Source: Argyresthia goedartella (lineage: Eukaryota > Arthropoda > Insecta > Lepidoptera > Argyresthiidae). Taken from it: 64,000 bases of DNA. Location: assembly GCA_949825045.1 (NCBI GenBank), contig OX463832.1, positions 22,376,552 through 22,440,551 of the forward strand, in the 5' to 3' direction. The translations under genes and the position numbers were made by a program. Positions 43,230 through 53,229 of this stretch are shown piece after piece (the first letter of the stretch is position 1; each line of letters opens with the position of its first letter). The notes beneath the pieces were generated by a model. The model saw nothing but the letters and a program-made list of their open reading frames with translations. It did not search any database and was not told where the DNA came from.

Positions 43230-43560
43230 AACGTCGCCCAGCGCTCTTAATTCGTCGCGCGAGGTATAATACCGTAACTTATTATTGAATCATCAAGAGA
43301 TAGATACATCAATGTTAATATGTTGTTTGGTAGCTTAGATTTAATTATACAAAACTTTGCTAAACCTCGAAGCTTGTTGCAAAGATATTCAATATGTGGG
43401 GCCCAGTTTAAATTATTGCTTGGCCAGTTCTCTAGAACAGTGTCCACACTGTATTAGCGGCTTTCGAAATGTGTGGTAAAAGTCGGCCTCTCTGTATACC
43501 CTTGCAACGTTAAACCGTTATAATTTGTCCCTATACCAATTTTTAATTTTATTATTCCAA
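43230..43560 (-). pseudogene. LINE fragment, post-reverse-transcriptase segment
   Basis: The minus strand encodes NNLNWAPHIEYLCNKLRGLA followed by KFCIIKSKLPNNILTLMYLS and IISYGI. A HI..L..KL...L..L..LK.. segment just after the catalytic domain is common in Jockey/CR1-like LINEs. It starts downstream of the YADD region, so it is truncated. Confidence 0.65.
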
Positions 43561-44091
43561 GTAGATTGAAGTCAAGTTTTATGTATTTTTTTTACTTCCT
43601 CATTGAGAGTCGGGGCGCGTTCGTAAACCATCACAACAAACATCAACTCAATGTTATTGCCGAATAAAAAACAGCCGGCCAAGTGCAAGCCAAGTTGTAT
43701 TTTTTTTAATTTTCCCGTAAAAATATAAATTACCGTTGACCATTCAGAACGTGATTATTTCTAACGAGCTGTCACTTAAAGCGATTGTTCTTTACCCCTC
43801 GCTCGGGTAAGGACACCCTCAGTACAATGGATTTTTCATAATTTTGCACGCTGTTACCATGGCATAAGCTCGCAATTTGCGATGCATTTTTCAGGGTCCC
43901 CGAGCGAAAGTGGCGGCGAAGGCAAAAGTTATATTGAATGCTTAGCGACGATTTTGGTAGCAACAAGCTAGTGTTGCTAGCTTTAAAAAAAATACCCAAA
44001 AGTTAGGGGTTCCTTCCTAACAGTGACTGAATAACTATTATGCTAATTTTAAAAATTAATATTGTTTCGTGTTCCGCCTACCATGTTATCA
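43561..44091. other. no gene recognised
   Basis: CAGCCGGCCAAGTGCAAGCC at 43671 recalls a REP-P head. The remainder is unassigned. Confidence 0.35.
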
Positions 44092-44348
44092 TAATAATAA
44101 TACCTTGGACACTTTTTTACACACCATTGATCTAGCCCCAAACTATATAGGATTTCTCTGTATTTTGGGTACTAGACAACGATACACATACTTATGTACA
44201 TAAATATTATACTTAGATGGATAAAAAACCATGACTAGGGTACATACATCCGTTCTCATCAAACAAATATTTGCCACCACCGGGACTCGAACCCGGGACC
44301 CTTGGCTTCGTAGGCAGGGTCACTGCCGACTCGGCCATTCGGGTCGTC
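44092..44348 (-). mobile_element. SINE-A, full length
   Basis: AAT tail, ACCTTGGACACTTTTTTACA, ACCGGGACTCGAACCCGGGA (B box reversed) and CGGCCATTCGGGTCGTC at the end. Confidence 0.92.
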
Positions 44349-44409
44349 AATAGGTACCGTCGCGCACGGACCTGTTATCCCTACAAATAATTATTATCGT
44401 GAGATAAGT

Positions 44410-44662
44410 TTTTTTTTTTAAGAGGACAATCTTACACAAATTGAACTAAGACTAAAGTAAGCTCAACAAGGCTTGTGTTATGGGTACTAGACGACGATAT
44501 ATTTAATACTTAAGTAAATATATAGAAAACATCCAAGACTAAGGCACAAATATTCATGCTCATCACACAAATATTGCACTTACCGGGATTCGAACCCAGG
44601 ACCGTCAGCTTCGTAGGCAGTGACCCTGCCTACGAAGCCTGCTAGGCTAAACCGGTCGGTGT
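44410..44662 (-). mobile_element. SINE-B, most complete copy
   Basis: AGAGGACAATCTTACACAAA, GTAAGCTCAACAAGGCTTG, ACGACGATATATTTAATAC, CCGGGATTCGAACCCAGGAC and GCTAGGCTAAACCGGTCGG define the family in reverse. The stretch GGCAGTGACCCTGCC lies in a local inverted duplication of AGCTTCGTAGGCAG near 44607-44638. Confidence 0.88.
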
Positions 44663-44854
44663 TTGACGATATTTGAGCGTGAGGAAGGTATGTCCCATAC
44701 ATTCAATAAATTTATATCAAAAAGTTAATAATATTAGTTCTAATCAAGTGTTTTCCCACCGTATTATACGAGAGACCTACCCCGCGTGACGTATCCTCCA
44801 GCCTCGACAAGTTGATCCTGATTAATCTGACAATGGTAATACGCCCTACATTAA

Positions 44855-46027
44855 TGCCCGGTTCCTATATTTCAAAAACGATCCGTTTTAGTTACGAATG
44901 GTAGTTAATTCTACGAGGCGTAAGCTAAAACCGTTCCTATAAGAAACGTCTCGTTATGCAACAAACCGACGGCTGGCTACTAACGGATGGGAGGGTTACC
45001 GGCAACGGAGCGTAAGCGTATTGCATGGAGATGTCACTTGGTTGCGTTCCTATAAATATTTTAAACGTCAGTAGACTTTCCAGATAACTATTCGTAATGT
45101 CACTTGGTTACCCCTCAATTTCGGTCGGTTAAATTTTATATTTCACTGTTTTCGCTGTTATTTTGAATTTAAAATGACCAGTTCATCAGATAGTGGCAGA
45201 GAAGTGTTCGAAATTATATCGAACTCCAGCGAGACTGACTCAGCAAAAGATAATAGGCAAAACATGCAGCCCAGGACAGAACAAATGGGAGATCACTGAA
45301 CAAGCCCCGTACCAACAACCATGACGATCACGTCACGATCCTCAGCCATGAGGGAGCGACTAGAACGAAAGAACCGACAGAAATATCCCTGAGTCTTAGC
45401 CCTGAATGAAGATTTAGGTACCGAGGCGAAAACGTTGCATGCCTGCTAGGCAGCAGACAAATTTGTAGATAAACCAAATGGGAAGATGATAGGTACTCAC
45501 CGGCGTAATATACATTTCAAACCTGGTCGTTTGAAATGTATTATACACTTTGTATTTTTTTAAGAATTTGTCGACTAGAAGAAGACTCAAACTTTTTGCA
45601 GGATATATGTATACTTATTTCAATTGATGGATGTCAATGTCGAGTCAAATGTCTTTTTCGCGCGATGAACGTTCCGTCCTTGTTATGTATTCTATGCATT
45701 CTATTAAGTTTGATAAGGAAAAAATATGTCACGAAGATGCCTGCGTTCGTGTAGCTCTAATAAACATCATAAGTTTAGAGAACTCTAAGATCAATTCGTA
45801 TGTAAATCTAATTTTTATCGGCTTGAACTTTATCTTATTACAAATTTCAATCCTGCTTATAACGAAACGCACATCTCTGAGTGAAGAGGGCGCGTCGGTA
45901 TTTCAATGACATCTATGACCAACGGACGTCCGCAGGTAAAAAACGGTATTAATGACTCGTAGTTGGTTAGGGAAAAACGGACAGTTACTTTTACGGATGA
46001 CGATCCGTTAAATATAGGAACCGGGCA
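44855..46027. mobile_element. PIF/Harbinger-type DNA element, 1173 bp
   Basis: The termini TGCCCGGTTCCTATATTT and its reverse complement AAATATAGGAACCGGGCA are perfect over 18 bases. Further similarity inside includes GATCCGTT/AACGGATC. TAA flanks both ends (44852-44854 and 46028-46030), the PIF/Harbinger target duplication. A 41-codon frame lies at 45174 and several short frames follow, but no DDE transposase is recognisable. An internal hairpin TATACATTTCAAAC...GTTTGAAATGTATTATA lies near 45508-45548. Confidence 0.9.
45174..45299 (+). CDS. small hypothetical frame in the Harbinger element
   Basis: Starts MTSSSDSGREVFEIISNSSE and is 41 codons long, serine-rich and acidic, preceded by TTTAAA before the ATG. 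It sits where a first transposon gene would begin. It shows no Myb or DDE motif and may be the truncated start of a protein whose remainder is deleted or frameshifted. Coding status is unproven. Confidence 0.3.
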   Translation: MTSSSDSGREVFEIISNSSETDSAKDNRQNMQPRTEQMGDH

Positions 46028-46059
46028 TAAGTCTGTTAAAAAAGAATACATAAGAAATA

Positions 46060-46320
46060 ACAGTTGATAACAATCGGCAGCAACAATTTAGTACCCGACT
46101 GTACATCGGGCACATGTGGAACGTCGTATCGACGCGAGAGACACAGAGCGACTGGCGAGCCAATCAAAGCTCACAAAATGCTTGCAGCCGGCCGCAGCCC
46201 ACGCGCAGCCCCGCGAGCCCGCAGCTTACCTCCCCTCACCTGGTACGCCTCTCTTGGATCAGAGAAGTACAAACCGCATGGCTCGCAGTTACATCGATTT
46301 TATCCATAACTATCATACCA
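46060..46320 (+). promoter_or_regulatory. CpG-dense GC-rich segment with a CCAAT motif
   Basis: In AT-rich surroundings this stretch has many CpGs (GCCGGCCGCAGCCCACGCGC, GCCCCGCGAGCCCGCAGC), a GAGCCAATCAAA CCAAT-type word at 46156 and a CACCTG E-box-like word. On the minus strand GGGGAGGTAAGC could act as a splice donor. It might be a promoter or first exon, but it could equally be repeat-derived; three overlapping short frames are not convincing. Confidence 0.3.
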
Positions 46321-46532
46321 ATATAACAAAGTGGTTGTTTTAAGTTTGTTTTTTAAATTTATTAATCCCAATTACAATATACTTATATAACTTATGCTAT
46401 ATAGCCACTACGCAAATCAGCAGTTTATCTGTAGTGGCGAGTGTTAGTTACTTAAAAACAAGTTGTCTTAAAAACATAATTACGAAAACAGAGTCTTAAA
46501 AATATCACGCACGTAGGTACATATTTTAATTA

Positions 46533-46628
46533 TGCCCGCTCAATATGTGGGGACCCGGACATAGCAGGGAGGTCTGACTCCTGGGCATGGGTTATTCCAT
46601 TTTTTCCCCTCCAACAAAAAAAATGGAA
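46533..46628 (+). mobile_element. REP-Q fragment
   Basis: ATGCCCGCTCAATATGTGGG, GGGAGGTCTGACTCCTGGG and CATGGGTTATTCCA, ending in an A run. Confidence 0.7.
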
Positions 46629-46799
46629 GTACAAACCTGGCACTTCCTAGACAAATATGTCTTTCTTAGATAGTCCTATTTCTGTTCGAATGCCATCGTT
46701 AGCGTAAATCTCTTACCTCGTCTCTGCCTCTGTGGCCTAGCTGTCCTGGTTCTACCTTACGAGCAAGAGGTACGGAAATCGAAACCAACCAAAGGATGT

Positions 46800-47695
46800 T
46801 TATTGACTGAGCGAGCACGAAGCACGTGTGAAGGAAGCGTCTTCTAAGATTTTCTGTTAGTCGAAGATGCTTTCGTATTTCCGGATTTTCGGCTGTTCTC
46901 ATCTGCAGGTCGCTTTTTTCAATCGATTCTCGTGAAATTTTGTGAACAGGTTCAATGTTTTTTTTTTGATAATTAAGTTATTGATTTTCAGGGTTCCGTA
47001 CCCAAAGGGTAAAAACGGGACTCTATTACCGAGACTCCGCTGTCCGTCTGTCTGTCTGTCTGTCCGTCTGTCTGTCTGTCTGTCCGTCTGTCGCCAGGCT
47101 GTATCTCATGAACCGTGATAGTAAGACAGATGAAATTTTCGCAATGATGTATTTCTGTTGCCGCTGTAACAACAAATACTAAGAAACAGAATAAAATGAA
47201 TATTTAAGGGGGCTCCCATACAACAATTTCTTCAATAAACACTTATGAATGCACCTTGTTACGTACATGGGGTGTAAAAGTAGGCGCACCAATAACTTTG
47301 TAAACAACATTTTGCAATGTAAAATCCTAATTATTCACTAACATTGTACGGTGGTACGGAAACCCTTCGTTTGCGAGTCCGACTCGCACTTGGCCGTTTT
47401 TTTTTAATACTCTATTTAAAAAAAAACATATCCCGAACAGCTTTTAACGAACGGATTTTAACGAATGAGGCGTCGTTGGATTTGTGGAGACCGTGAATGT
47501 GATATAAGCTATATAATTTTGGTGAAAAGTTAGTAGGTTTGATTTAAGATCACAAATATAATTTACAAAGTTATTGGTGCGGCTACTTTTGTACTCATGT
47601 AGGTAACCAGGTGCATTCATTAGTTTGTATGTTAGAAGTTCAGCTTTCCACCGACAGAGCAGAGTTTGCGAGGTCTACAGCTCACAGAGCCACTA
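46800..47695 (+). mobile_element. REP-R element split by REP-P
   Basis: ATTGACTGAGCGAGCACGAA to GTGAACAGGTTCAATG lies left of the insert. AACGAATGAGGCGTCGTTGG, GGTGCGGCTACTTTTGTAC and CTCACAGAGCCACTAG lie right. The parts are in register with 39380-39830. Confidence 0.7.
46990..47406 (-). mobile_element. REP-P element nested in REP-R
   Basis: GGGTTCCGTACCCAAAGGG, a GTCC/GTCT microsatellite at 47040-47092, CATGAACCGTGATAGTAAG, then GCGAGTCCGACTCGCACTTG and GGCCGTTTTTTTTT. All standard landmarks are present in reverse. Confidence 0.88.
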
Positions 47696-47696
47696 G

Positions 47697-47800
47697 TGTG
47701 TGTGACGTCGCTGTTTCTGGTTCCCACAACACAGGCTATCCTAGCGTGGGGCCAGAAACAATGTAGGTACCTGTATCTTAATGTGTATGTTTACGTGAAA
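47697..47800 (+). mobile_element. SINE-C, 5'-truncated
   Basis: GTGTGTGACGTCGCTGTTTC, GGTTCCCACAACACAGGCTA and CTAGCGTGGGGCCAGAAACA. The head is missing and the element abuts the REP-R end. Confidence 0.75.
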
Positions 47801-48309
47801 GTCAGATACCTAATTGAGTTTCGTGTTCGCAGAACGGATAAACAATTTCAAAAGTTTGCGCATCAAATCACAAAATGAGTCTTATTCAATGAACTTATTT
47901 AAAACTTGGACGAAATTGGTACTTAATCTTATGATTTTGTTGCTTAGATTTATTTGAAAATAGGCAAGCAAAAGTTGTAAACCAAGCGATGGCAAAATTC
48001 GAAAGGCTTCGGAATTCGAAAATGTTACGAAAATTACCATCCACCAAACCAAACTAAACCAAACGTACCAACCGTAATGCGTCCTTAAAGTCTCTCATTC
48101 GTGCCCATTCTAACTAATTTTTATTATATTTTGTGATATTTTAGGCTTTTTTAAGAAACTAATTTAAAATATTTCGGGTAATGGATGTATTTTTATTCTT
48201 TTTTTATTTTTTTTTAAATAACGCCCCTCGCGATGTCACTTGTACACAGTTTTGGAAAGGTACTTGGAAAGTTAGGTTTGTACTTGAGGCTGATCGATTC
48301 CGATTGTAA
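47801..48309. other. no recognised feature
   Basis: AT-rich. The 104-codon minus-strand frame at 48214-48528 overlaps a REP-P copy and is not supported. Confidence 0.35.
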
Positions 48310-48826
48310 AATAAAAAAAAACGATAAAGTGCAGGTCGGACTCACATACGAAGGGTTCCGTACCATCGTACAAGAAAATAACACTAAACCAAAACAAAAA
48401 TAAAAAAAATATAATGGGTCCGCTAGGATTATTCGAACCCAGAACTTCAACCGTGCGTCTGCTACCCCGTTTACCAATTTGAATGTTGTGTTTTTAGTTG
48501 ATAAAACCAAAAAAAATGAAAAAAACACTAAATTCTAAATAATAAAACTAAAACAAAAAGAAAAAATATATGTGTTCTCTGGGAATCGAACCCGGAACTT
48601 CAAGATTGTGGAACCGATACAAAACCGACGGAGCCATCTAAAATTGTGCATTTCTGTTGCGGCAACAGAAATGCACATTCTGTGAACATTTCAGCTCTAT
48701 TACCTATTTCGGTTCTACCTTTTTCGGTTGATCCGATAGAGCCCGGTGACGGACGCACAGACAGACGGACAGCGGAGGCTTAGTAATAGGGTCCGTTTGG
48801 CACCCTTCGGGTACGCACCACCCTAA
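48310..48826 (+). mobile_element. REP-P element with two tRNA-like segments
   Basis: AAAGTGCAGGTCGGACTCAC, GAAGGGTTCCGTACC, then two reversed B-box-like words (ATTCGAACCCAGAACTTC and AATCGAACCCGGAACTTC) about 155 bp apart. The usual GGACAGCGGAGGCTTAGTAA and CACCCTTCGGGTACG ending follows. Confidence 0.75.
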
Positions 48827-49327
48827 GAACGATACTATAAAAAAAAATACGTTCTGACTGGTATCTGCGTTATCGACTGACAGGAAATCTGTTGTTATTT
48901 GACAGTTTTACAGAACCGCCAACATAACTGCGAAGGGAATTTGAACAAACTACACCGCAGAGGACAAATGAAGTACATTATGTTTTTACGGATATTTCAG
49001 TAACCCTGTAATATTTTTTGATGGGAATAACAGAATTTAGTTAGGAACACAATTATCTCGAAATGGTTTTGTTTTGAAATGGCCCATTTAGAAATATGGA
49101 TTTTATTGAAGGTAGAACTTCTAAGGTGGCTTTGTGATTTGTGTTTTTGTGATGCGGGGCAAAGTTTATTTAACCTGTCATCAGTTTATAACAATACTTT
49201 TCAATTGGCTGATTCCACCATTCCCACAGACAAGGCCTTATTCAATAATATTTGACAAACGAACAGTTAAAGGCTTTTTTTAAGCGCATTGATTTTAAAG
49301 CGCTTTTCCACGGGACAGATTATATTG
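48827..49327. other. no recognised feature
   Basis: No gene. AACGAACAGTTAAAGGC (49259) with the following AAGCG words resembles 42474-42525, a minor unnamed repeat. Confidence 0.35.
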
Positions 49328-49745
49328 GGTGTTTACCTATGAAATTGGCGAATTTTTCTTACAGATTCAGGAGTTCATAATTCGAGTAATTCAATAGCAA
49401 TTTCCAGTTTTTTTTTTATTGTTTTAAAATTAATTTCATTATTTTACATCTACTTATTAAATTTTCTTTTAATTTTCAGTTTGATAACTAAAATGTTATC
49501 TTCAAAATCAGTGCCTCCTAAATGTCATCCATTTTTATGATAATATTCGTAATATTTTTTTACATCTGACACTTTTCAAAAATTATATAAAATTTTCTGT
49601 TAGCTAAATGTTGTCTCATTCATACACACAAAGTTTATAAAATTAGGATCTGTCATTCCTAAAAAAAATACAATAATGTTTGTACTGAAAATTGAGTTAA
49701 ATTAAATTTCTCCATACAAAACGCCAATTTCATATGTAAGGACCT
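49328..49745. mobile_element. MITE-2 copy 2, opposite orientation
   Basis: GGTGTTTACCTATGAAATTG and CCAATTTCATATGTAAGGACC are inverted termini. AAATGTCATCCATTTTTATG and CTAAATGTTGTCTCATTC match 22150-22552 in reverse. Confidence 0.8.
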
Positions 49746-49815
49746 AATATCATATGTAAAGTCGTAAGAAAGAACTTCAATTAGACAGGATAAAGTTGAT
49801 AAATCAATAAAATTA

Positions 49816-49976
49816 TTATATTTTGAATTTATTAAAGCAGGTTTGTTTTAGTTCGAAATACTCGGAACGAAACAAGCGACATTTTTTTTTAGGCCAGTCT
49901 TCCAACCATGCAGCCAACGCTTTGTTGAATTCAAACACTTTAAGTACTGGGTGATATCCAGGGTCTGATGTTGGCG
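49816..49976 (-). CDS. possible continuation exon of the Q-rich gene (speculative)
   Basis: On the minus strand TTAGCACCTTTCAG could be a splice acceptor. The 161 bases after it are open for 53 codons to a TAA stop when joined to exon 50515-50728, whose last codon has one base, so the phase fits. The encoded stretch includes SDPGYHPVLKVFEFNKALAA and WLEDWPKKKCRLF. The sequence is not repeated in the window. It has no named domain, and a one-in-three phase match plus an AG is weak evidence. It could instead be an unrelated relic. Confidence 0.22.
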
Positions 49977-50514
49977 CTGAAAGGTGCTAATAGGAACTCT
50001 GTAAAGATTCGACGTATTACCCTCGTTTGATTAGTTTTGACAGGTACTCAAAGAATTTTTTACTTATTATAATTTAAAAAAGCTTTATTTTTAATTTTAT
50101 AAATCAATCAATTTTTTTTTTAGGATTGTAGTTCTTTTCTTTTTACCCGACTATTGCGAAGTCTAAAAGGAGGTCAATATCTTCTGCCGTAGACTACTTC
50201 GATGAATCGTACTGTGCTTCACGAGTATTTTTTATTTATAAATATTTTGACTATTTCCTGAAATAAATTGTGACTGCTAAAATACCTTGGAAAAATGTAG
50301 AAAAAGAAAATTACAAAACATGTGATACAGAGGACTACGACGTGTTTTATCAGACAAACCAAATATTTAAAAAAAAAACTAGCAGGACGTAGCCCGCAAA
50401 TGTTGCCATCATTAATATCGATAGGTTGATTGAACGCAAAAGAGTTTTAGCCGCTATTATTTAAGAAAAAGAAACCGTCAAGATGGCCGCTCAGAAATCG
50501 TCAAAAAAACTTAC

Positions 50515-50728
50515 CAATTTTGCTGTTATTCAAACTCTGCTGCTGCTGCTGGTGTTGTGGCGCCATCTGCTGCTGTTGGCTCATTTGCTGCTGCATAAGA
50601 GCTGGATGTGTAAGCTGCAACAGCTTAGCAGGTTCCAGCTTAGTTGGGGCAGCCACAGGAATTGGACCAGCGTTTGTCATCGTTGTCATAGTAGCAGCTG
50701 GCATCATTAGCGTTGACATCGTCAGCAT
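50515..50728 (-). CDS. first coding exon of a glutamine-rich host protein
   Basis: From the ATG at 50728 the frame encodes 71 residues: MLTMSTLMMPAATMTTMTNA, a short proline/alanine region, KLEPAKLLQLTHPALMQQQM, then glutamine-rich sequence with MAPQH and a run of five Q, ending NNSKI. It runs into TTG|GTAAGT, a good donor at 50514-50509; the frame beyond closes after four codons, as an intron would. Start context is GTCAAAATG. GC content is well above the flanks and the sequence is not part of any repeat. Such Q-rich, methionine-rich N-termini are common in insect transcription and RNA-binding factors, but I cannot name the gene. Remaining exons would lie at lower coordinates. The opposite strand frame is a CAG/CTG mirror. 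Confidence 0.6.
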
Positions 50729-51560
50729 TTTGACGTTTATTTTTTTTAAAGTTTTTTTCTTAGTATTTGCTTCTCATTGCATGTTTTTGTAAATATACCT
50801 TTGTTAACGTCGAGGAAAGTAATACACCAAAACTGTTTGAAAGAATCGTTTCACTACGTTTGGAATCACACTTTTGGCTTTTTTTTGAAAGTCGCACTAC
50901 TTTTTGTCACCTTTTTTGTAAGCGAAAACAGGTTGTCCTCGATCACAAGGGTTTTATTATTATTTTATCTACCTTCACTAAACTTGCACTTAATTTACTA
51001 TCAATTACGCTATATTTATAGGTATATATGTATTTTTACTTTATAAATAATATGATTTATGTGTATATATTTCTACTGCGTTGGTGTTTTCATATTCTTA
51101 TTTATTCAAAAAAATCACACACAAATATACGACCTCCTTCTCTGAAAAAAATAATGAAATCCATAGAACAGATTTTATTTATTAAGTTATAGACACTTTC
51201 AGAAAAATCAACAATTCCGTATAATTTCAGCAGCGAGAACGTTCCGTTTTTGCTATTATTTAATTAATTAGTTGTGACCTCTTGAAATATTTTTATTACT
51301 TAGTTGTTTGAGTTATATTATACGTGGTAACGTTGTTTTTGAATTATTTTAACGTTTTAGATAGATGTTGTCTTGTCTTTGCCTCTAAATAGGTACATAT
51401 GTCTCTGGAAACGAGGTTCCCTAATAGATGCACCGATTTCGATAATTTTTATTATTTAAAATGTATTGATCCTGTACAGCCACAAAAAATGTGCCGTTTG
51501 TTTGACGAAGGAATCTGAAATACATATCTTTGTCATCATTAAAAAAATCCAGATAATGTG
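50729..51560 (-). other. upstream region of the Q-rich exon
   Basis: If the exon at 50515 is real, its 5' untranslated region and perhaps the promoter lie here. The sequence is AT-rich, lacks the repeats seen elsewhere, and has no clear TATA or initiator that I can defend. Small plus-strand frames (50767-51046) look like chance. Confidence 0.35.
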
Positions 51561-51564
51561 AATC

Positions 51565-51650
51565 ACGATATCCGTGGTCTAATGGGTTTCATGCTTGCTT
51601 CTCATATTGGAGATAGAGGTTCCATTCCTGACCATGTACCAATGAGCTAA
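51565..51650 (+). mobile_element. SINE-D head
   Basis: ATATCCGTGGTCTAATGGG, TTGCTTCTCATATTGGAG and GGTTCCATTCCTGACCATG (degenerate B box). REP-R begins directly after. Confidence 0.55.
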
Positions 51651-52207
51651 TTGACCGAGCGAATGAAGGACTCCATTTCGACCAGATAGAAGGCCGATTT
51701 TGCTTTCGTCTGTCTCCATGTCTCGTGTCTGTCAGTTCCGGTCTAGGGGCCACAGTTTTCAAGCGATCCTCACAAAACTTGGCAGACGTGTTCCTTGAAT
51801 TAACAGATTTTTTTGTCAAAAGCTTTTTTCGATTTACCCCTTTGGGGCGGGGGGAGGGGCAGTTATGACGTCATATTATTTTTGTATGGTTTCGTTTTTT
51901 TTACCGTTCAGCCGCCTGTTTTCTTAAAATCCAAGAAATATTTTCAAAACATACCAAATTTGAACTCCTCGAAGTAGGAGACGGATTAGTAAAGAGGATC
52001 TATACAGACCATGAGAATGAGTGAAATAGACTATAATTATTTTCGTGAAAAGTCAATAGATTGTATTTTAAATCGTAAAATCTAGTTTACAAAGTTATTG
52101 GTGCGGCTACTTTACTACTTGATTTTGATGGAATCTAAAATACTTACCTATAAATTGGTTCACAGTCTCCCCTGTTAGCGAGCTCTACTGCCCACAGGGC
52201 CTCTAGT
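51651..52207 (+). mobile_element. REP-R element, full length
   Basis: From TTGACCGAGCGAATGAAGG through TCAAGCGATCCTCACAAAAC to ACTGCCCACAGGGCCTCTAG. The last 300 bases nearly duplicate 32284-32578. An inverted relative of the first half is at 55800-56072. Confidence 0.82.
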
Positions 52208-52214
52208 TGATTTA

Positions 52215-52400
52215 TCTTAAGTACAGTATCGGACGTTCAGTGTTTCGGATGACACGTTAAGCTGTAGGTCCCGGCTACTATCGCTATGTGATAGTGGTCG
52301 TAAAACCCCTCCACCAACCCGCAGTGAGCCAGCGTGGTGGAGTATGGCTTACTTACTCGTATCCGGGTAAAGGCCTGCGCCCCTCGGTGGTGACATGGGC
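52215..52400 (+). mobile_element. REP-S element, 5'-truncated
   Basis: GTGTTTCGGATGACACGTTA, GCTGTAGGTCCCGGCTAC, CAACCCGCAGTGAGCCAGC and GCCCCTCGGTGGTGACATG match or extend 28190-28380. Confidence 0.7.
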
Positions 52401-52618
52401 TACTTTTATTTACCTATCCCTTTACATGGCATTTCCTTATTATTTTTGAGAACAATTTAAATGATCACCAAAATATTTTTTCTCACCAAAATGGGTAAAT
52501 TATTACCAAAAGTTGCAAAAAATATCAGGGCAAAGTACTGCGGTAGCTTACGTGATCCCCCCTTTATCCTTCGTGTTAGGTTGAGCACGTAAGAACAACA
52601 AAAAATACTTAAAACATA

Positions 52619-52845
52619 AACCGCTGTGGCGCAGCGGTTGCATGTGGCTCTGCCTACCATGCGAGAGGTCCCGGGTTCGATCACCGGCTGGGGTAAAGAA
52701 AAAAGAACCCCAGGTCTTGGATGTTTATATGTGTGTGACGTCGCCTTTTTCTGGTTCCCACCACACAGGGTCTCCTAGTGTGGGGCCAGAAGCAATGTAC
52801 GTGCTTGTATGTGAATGTTATGTTTATGTTTACTTAAGTACACAA
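52619..52845 (+). mobile_element. SINE-C, full length, nested in REP-F
   Basis: CGCTGTGGCGCAGCGGTTGC (A-box half), AGAGGTCCCGGGTTCGATCA (B box), CAGGTCTTGGATGTTTATA, GTGGGGCCAGAAGCAATG and a TGTTTATGTTTA tail. It is the cleanest SINE-C here. Confidence 0.92.
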
Positions 52846-52929
52846 AACATAACAAGAAGTTTGGTGATCATTTATCCAAACACAATTCTGGCAGCCGTTT
52901 CGAATTTATTGGTAGTAAATTACGTGCGT

Positions 52930-53157
52930 TTTTGGTAATCGTTTAACACATTGATTGCCACCCATACTTTTGGTAATCGTTTAACACATTGATTGCCACC
53001 CATACTTTTGGTAATCGTTTAACACATTGATTGCCACCCATACTTTTGGTAATCGTTTAACACATTGATTGCCACCCATACTTTTGGTAATCGTTTAACA
53101 CATTGATTGCCACCCATACTTTTGGTAATCGTTTAACACATTGATTGCCACCCATAC
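52930..53157. repeat. 38-bp minisatellite, six copies
   Basis: Six exact copies of a 38-base unit starting TTTTGGTAATCGTTTAACAC. On the minus strand each unit contains TTAAACGATTACCAAAAG, the motif scattered through REP-F. The array abuts a MITE-5-like remnant (CATGCCATGGTAATAAAAC). Confidence 0.97.
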
Positions 53158-53229
53158 TTTTGACGCATCGCGATTTGAACCTCATGCCATGGTAATAAAA
53201 CTCAAAACCTATAAGCTGTCTACTACGTA

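Larger units (their letters stand above)
52440..53160 (-). mobile_element. REP-F element split by SINE-C
   Basis: ATGATCACCAAAATATTTTT, GGGCAAAGTACTGCGGTAGC and AAGAACAACAAAAAATACTT lie left of the SINE. CTTAAGTACACAAAACATAA, GTTTGGTGATCATTTATCC and the tandem array lie right. It reads on the minus strand relative to 17320 and 56145. Confidence 0.75.

Noticed and set aside
46699..46902. Minus-strand frame ending at a GTAAGA, considered as another exon of the Q-rich gene
   Set aside because: The acceptor is weak, phase is unproven and half of it is REP-R sequence.
50483..50792. Leucine/cysteine-rich plus-strand frames opposite the Q-rich exon
   Set aside because: They are the CTG mirror of CAG-coded glutamines; the minus strand has the better start and a splice donor.
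52619..52700. Possible tRNA gene
   Set aside because: A SINE-C head followed by the conserved SINE-C body and tail.
52930..53157. CRISPR-like array, because of regular 38-bp spacing
   Set aside because: Units are contiguous exact tandem repeats without unique spacers, in a eukaryotic repeat context.
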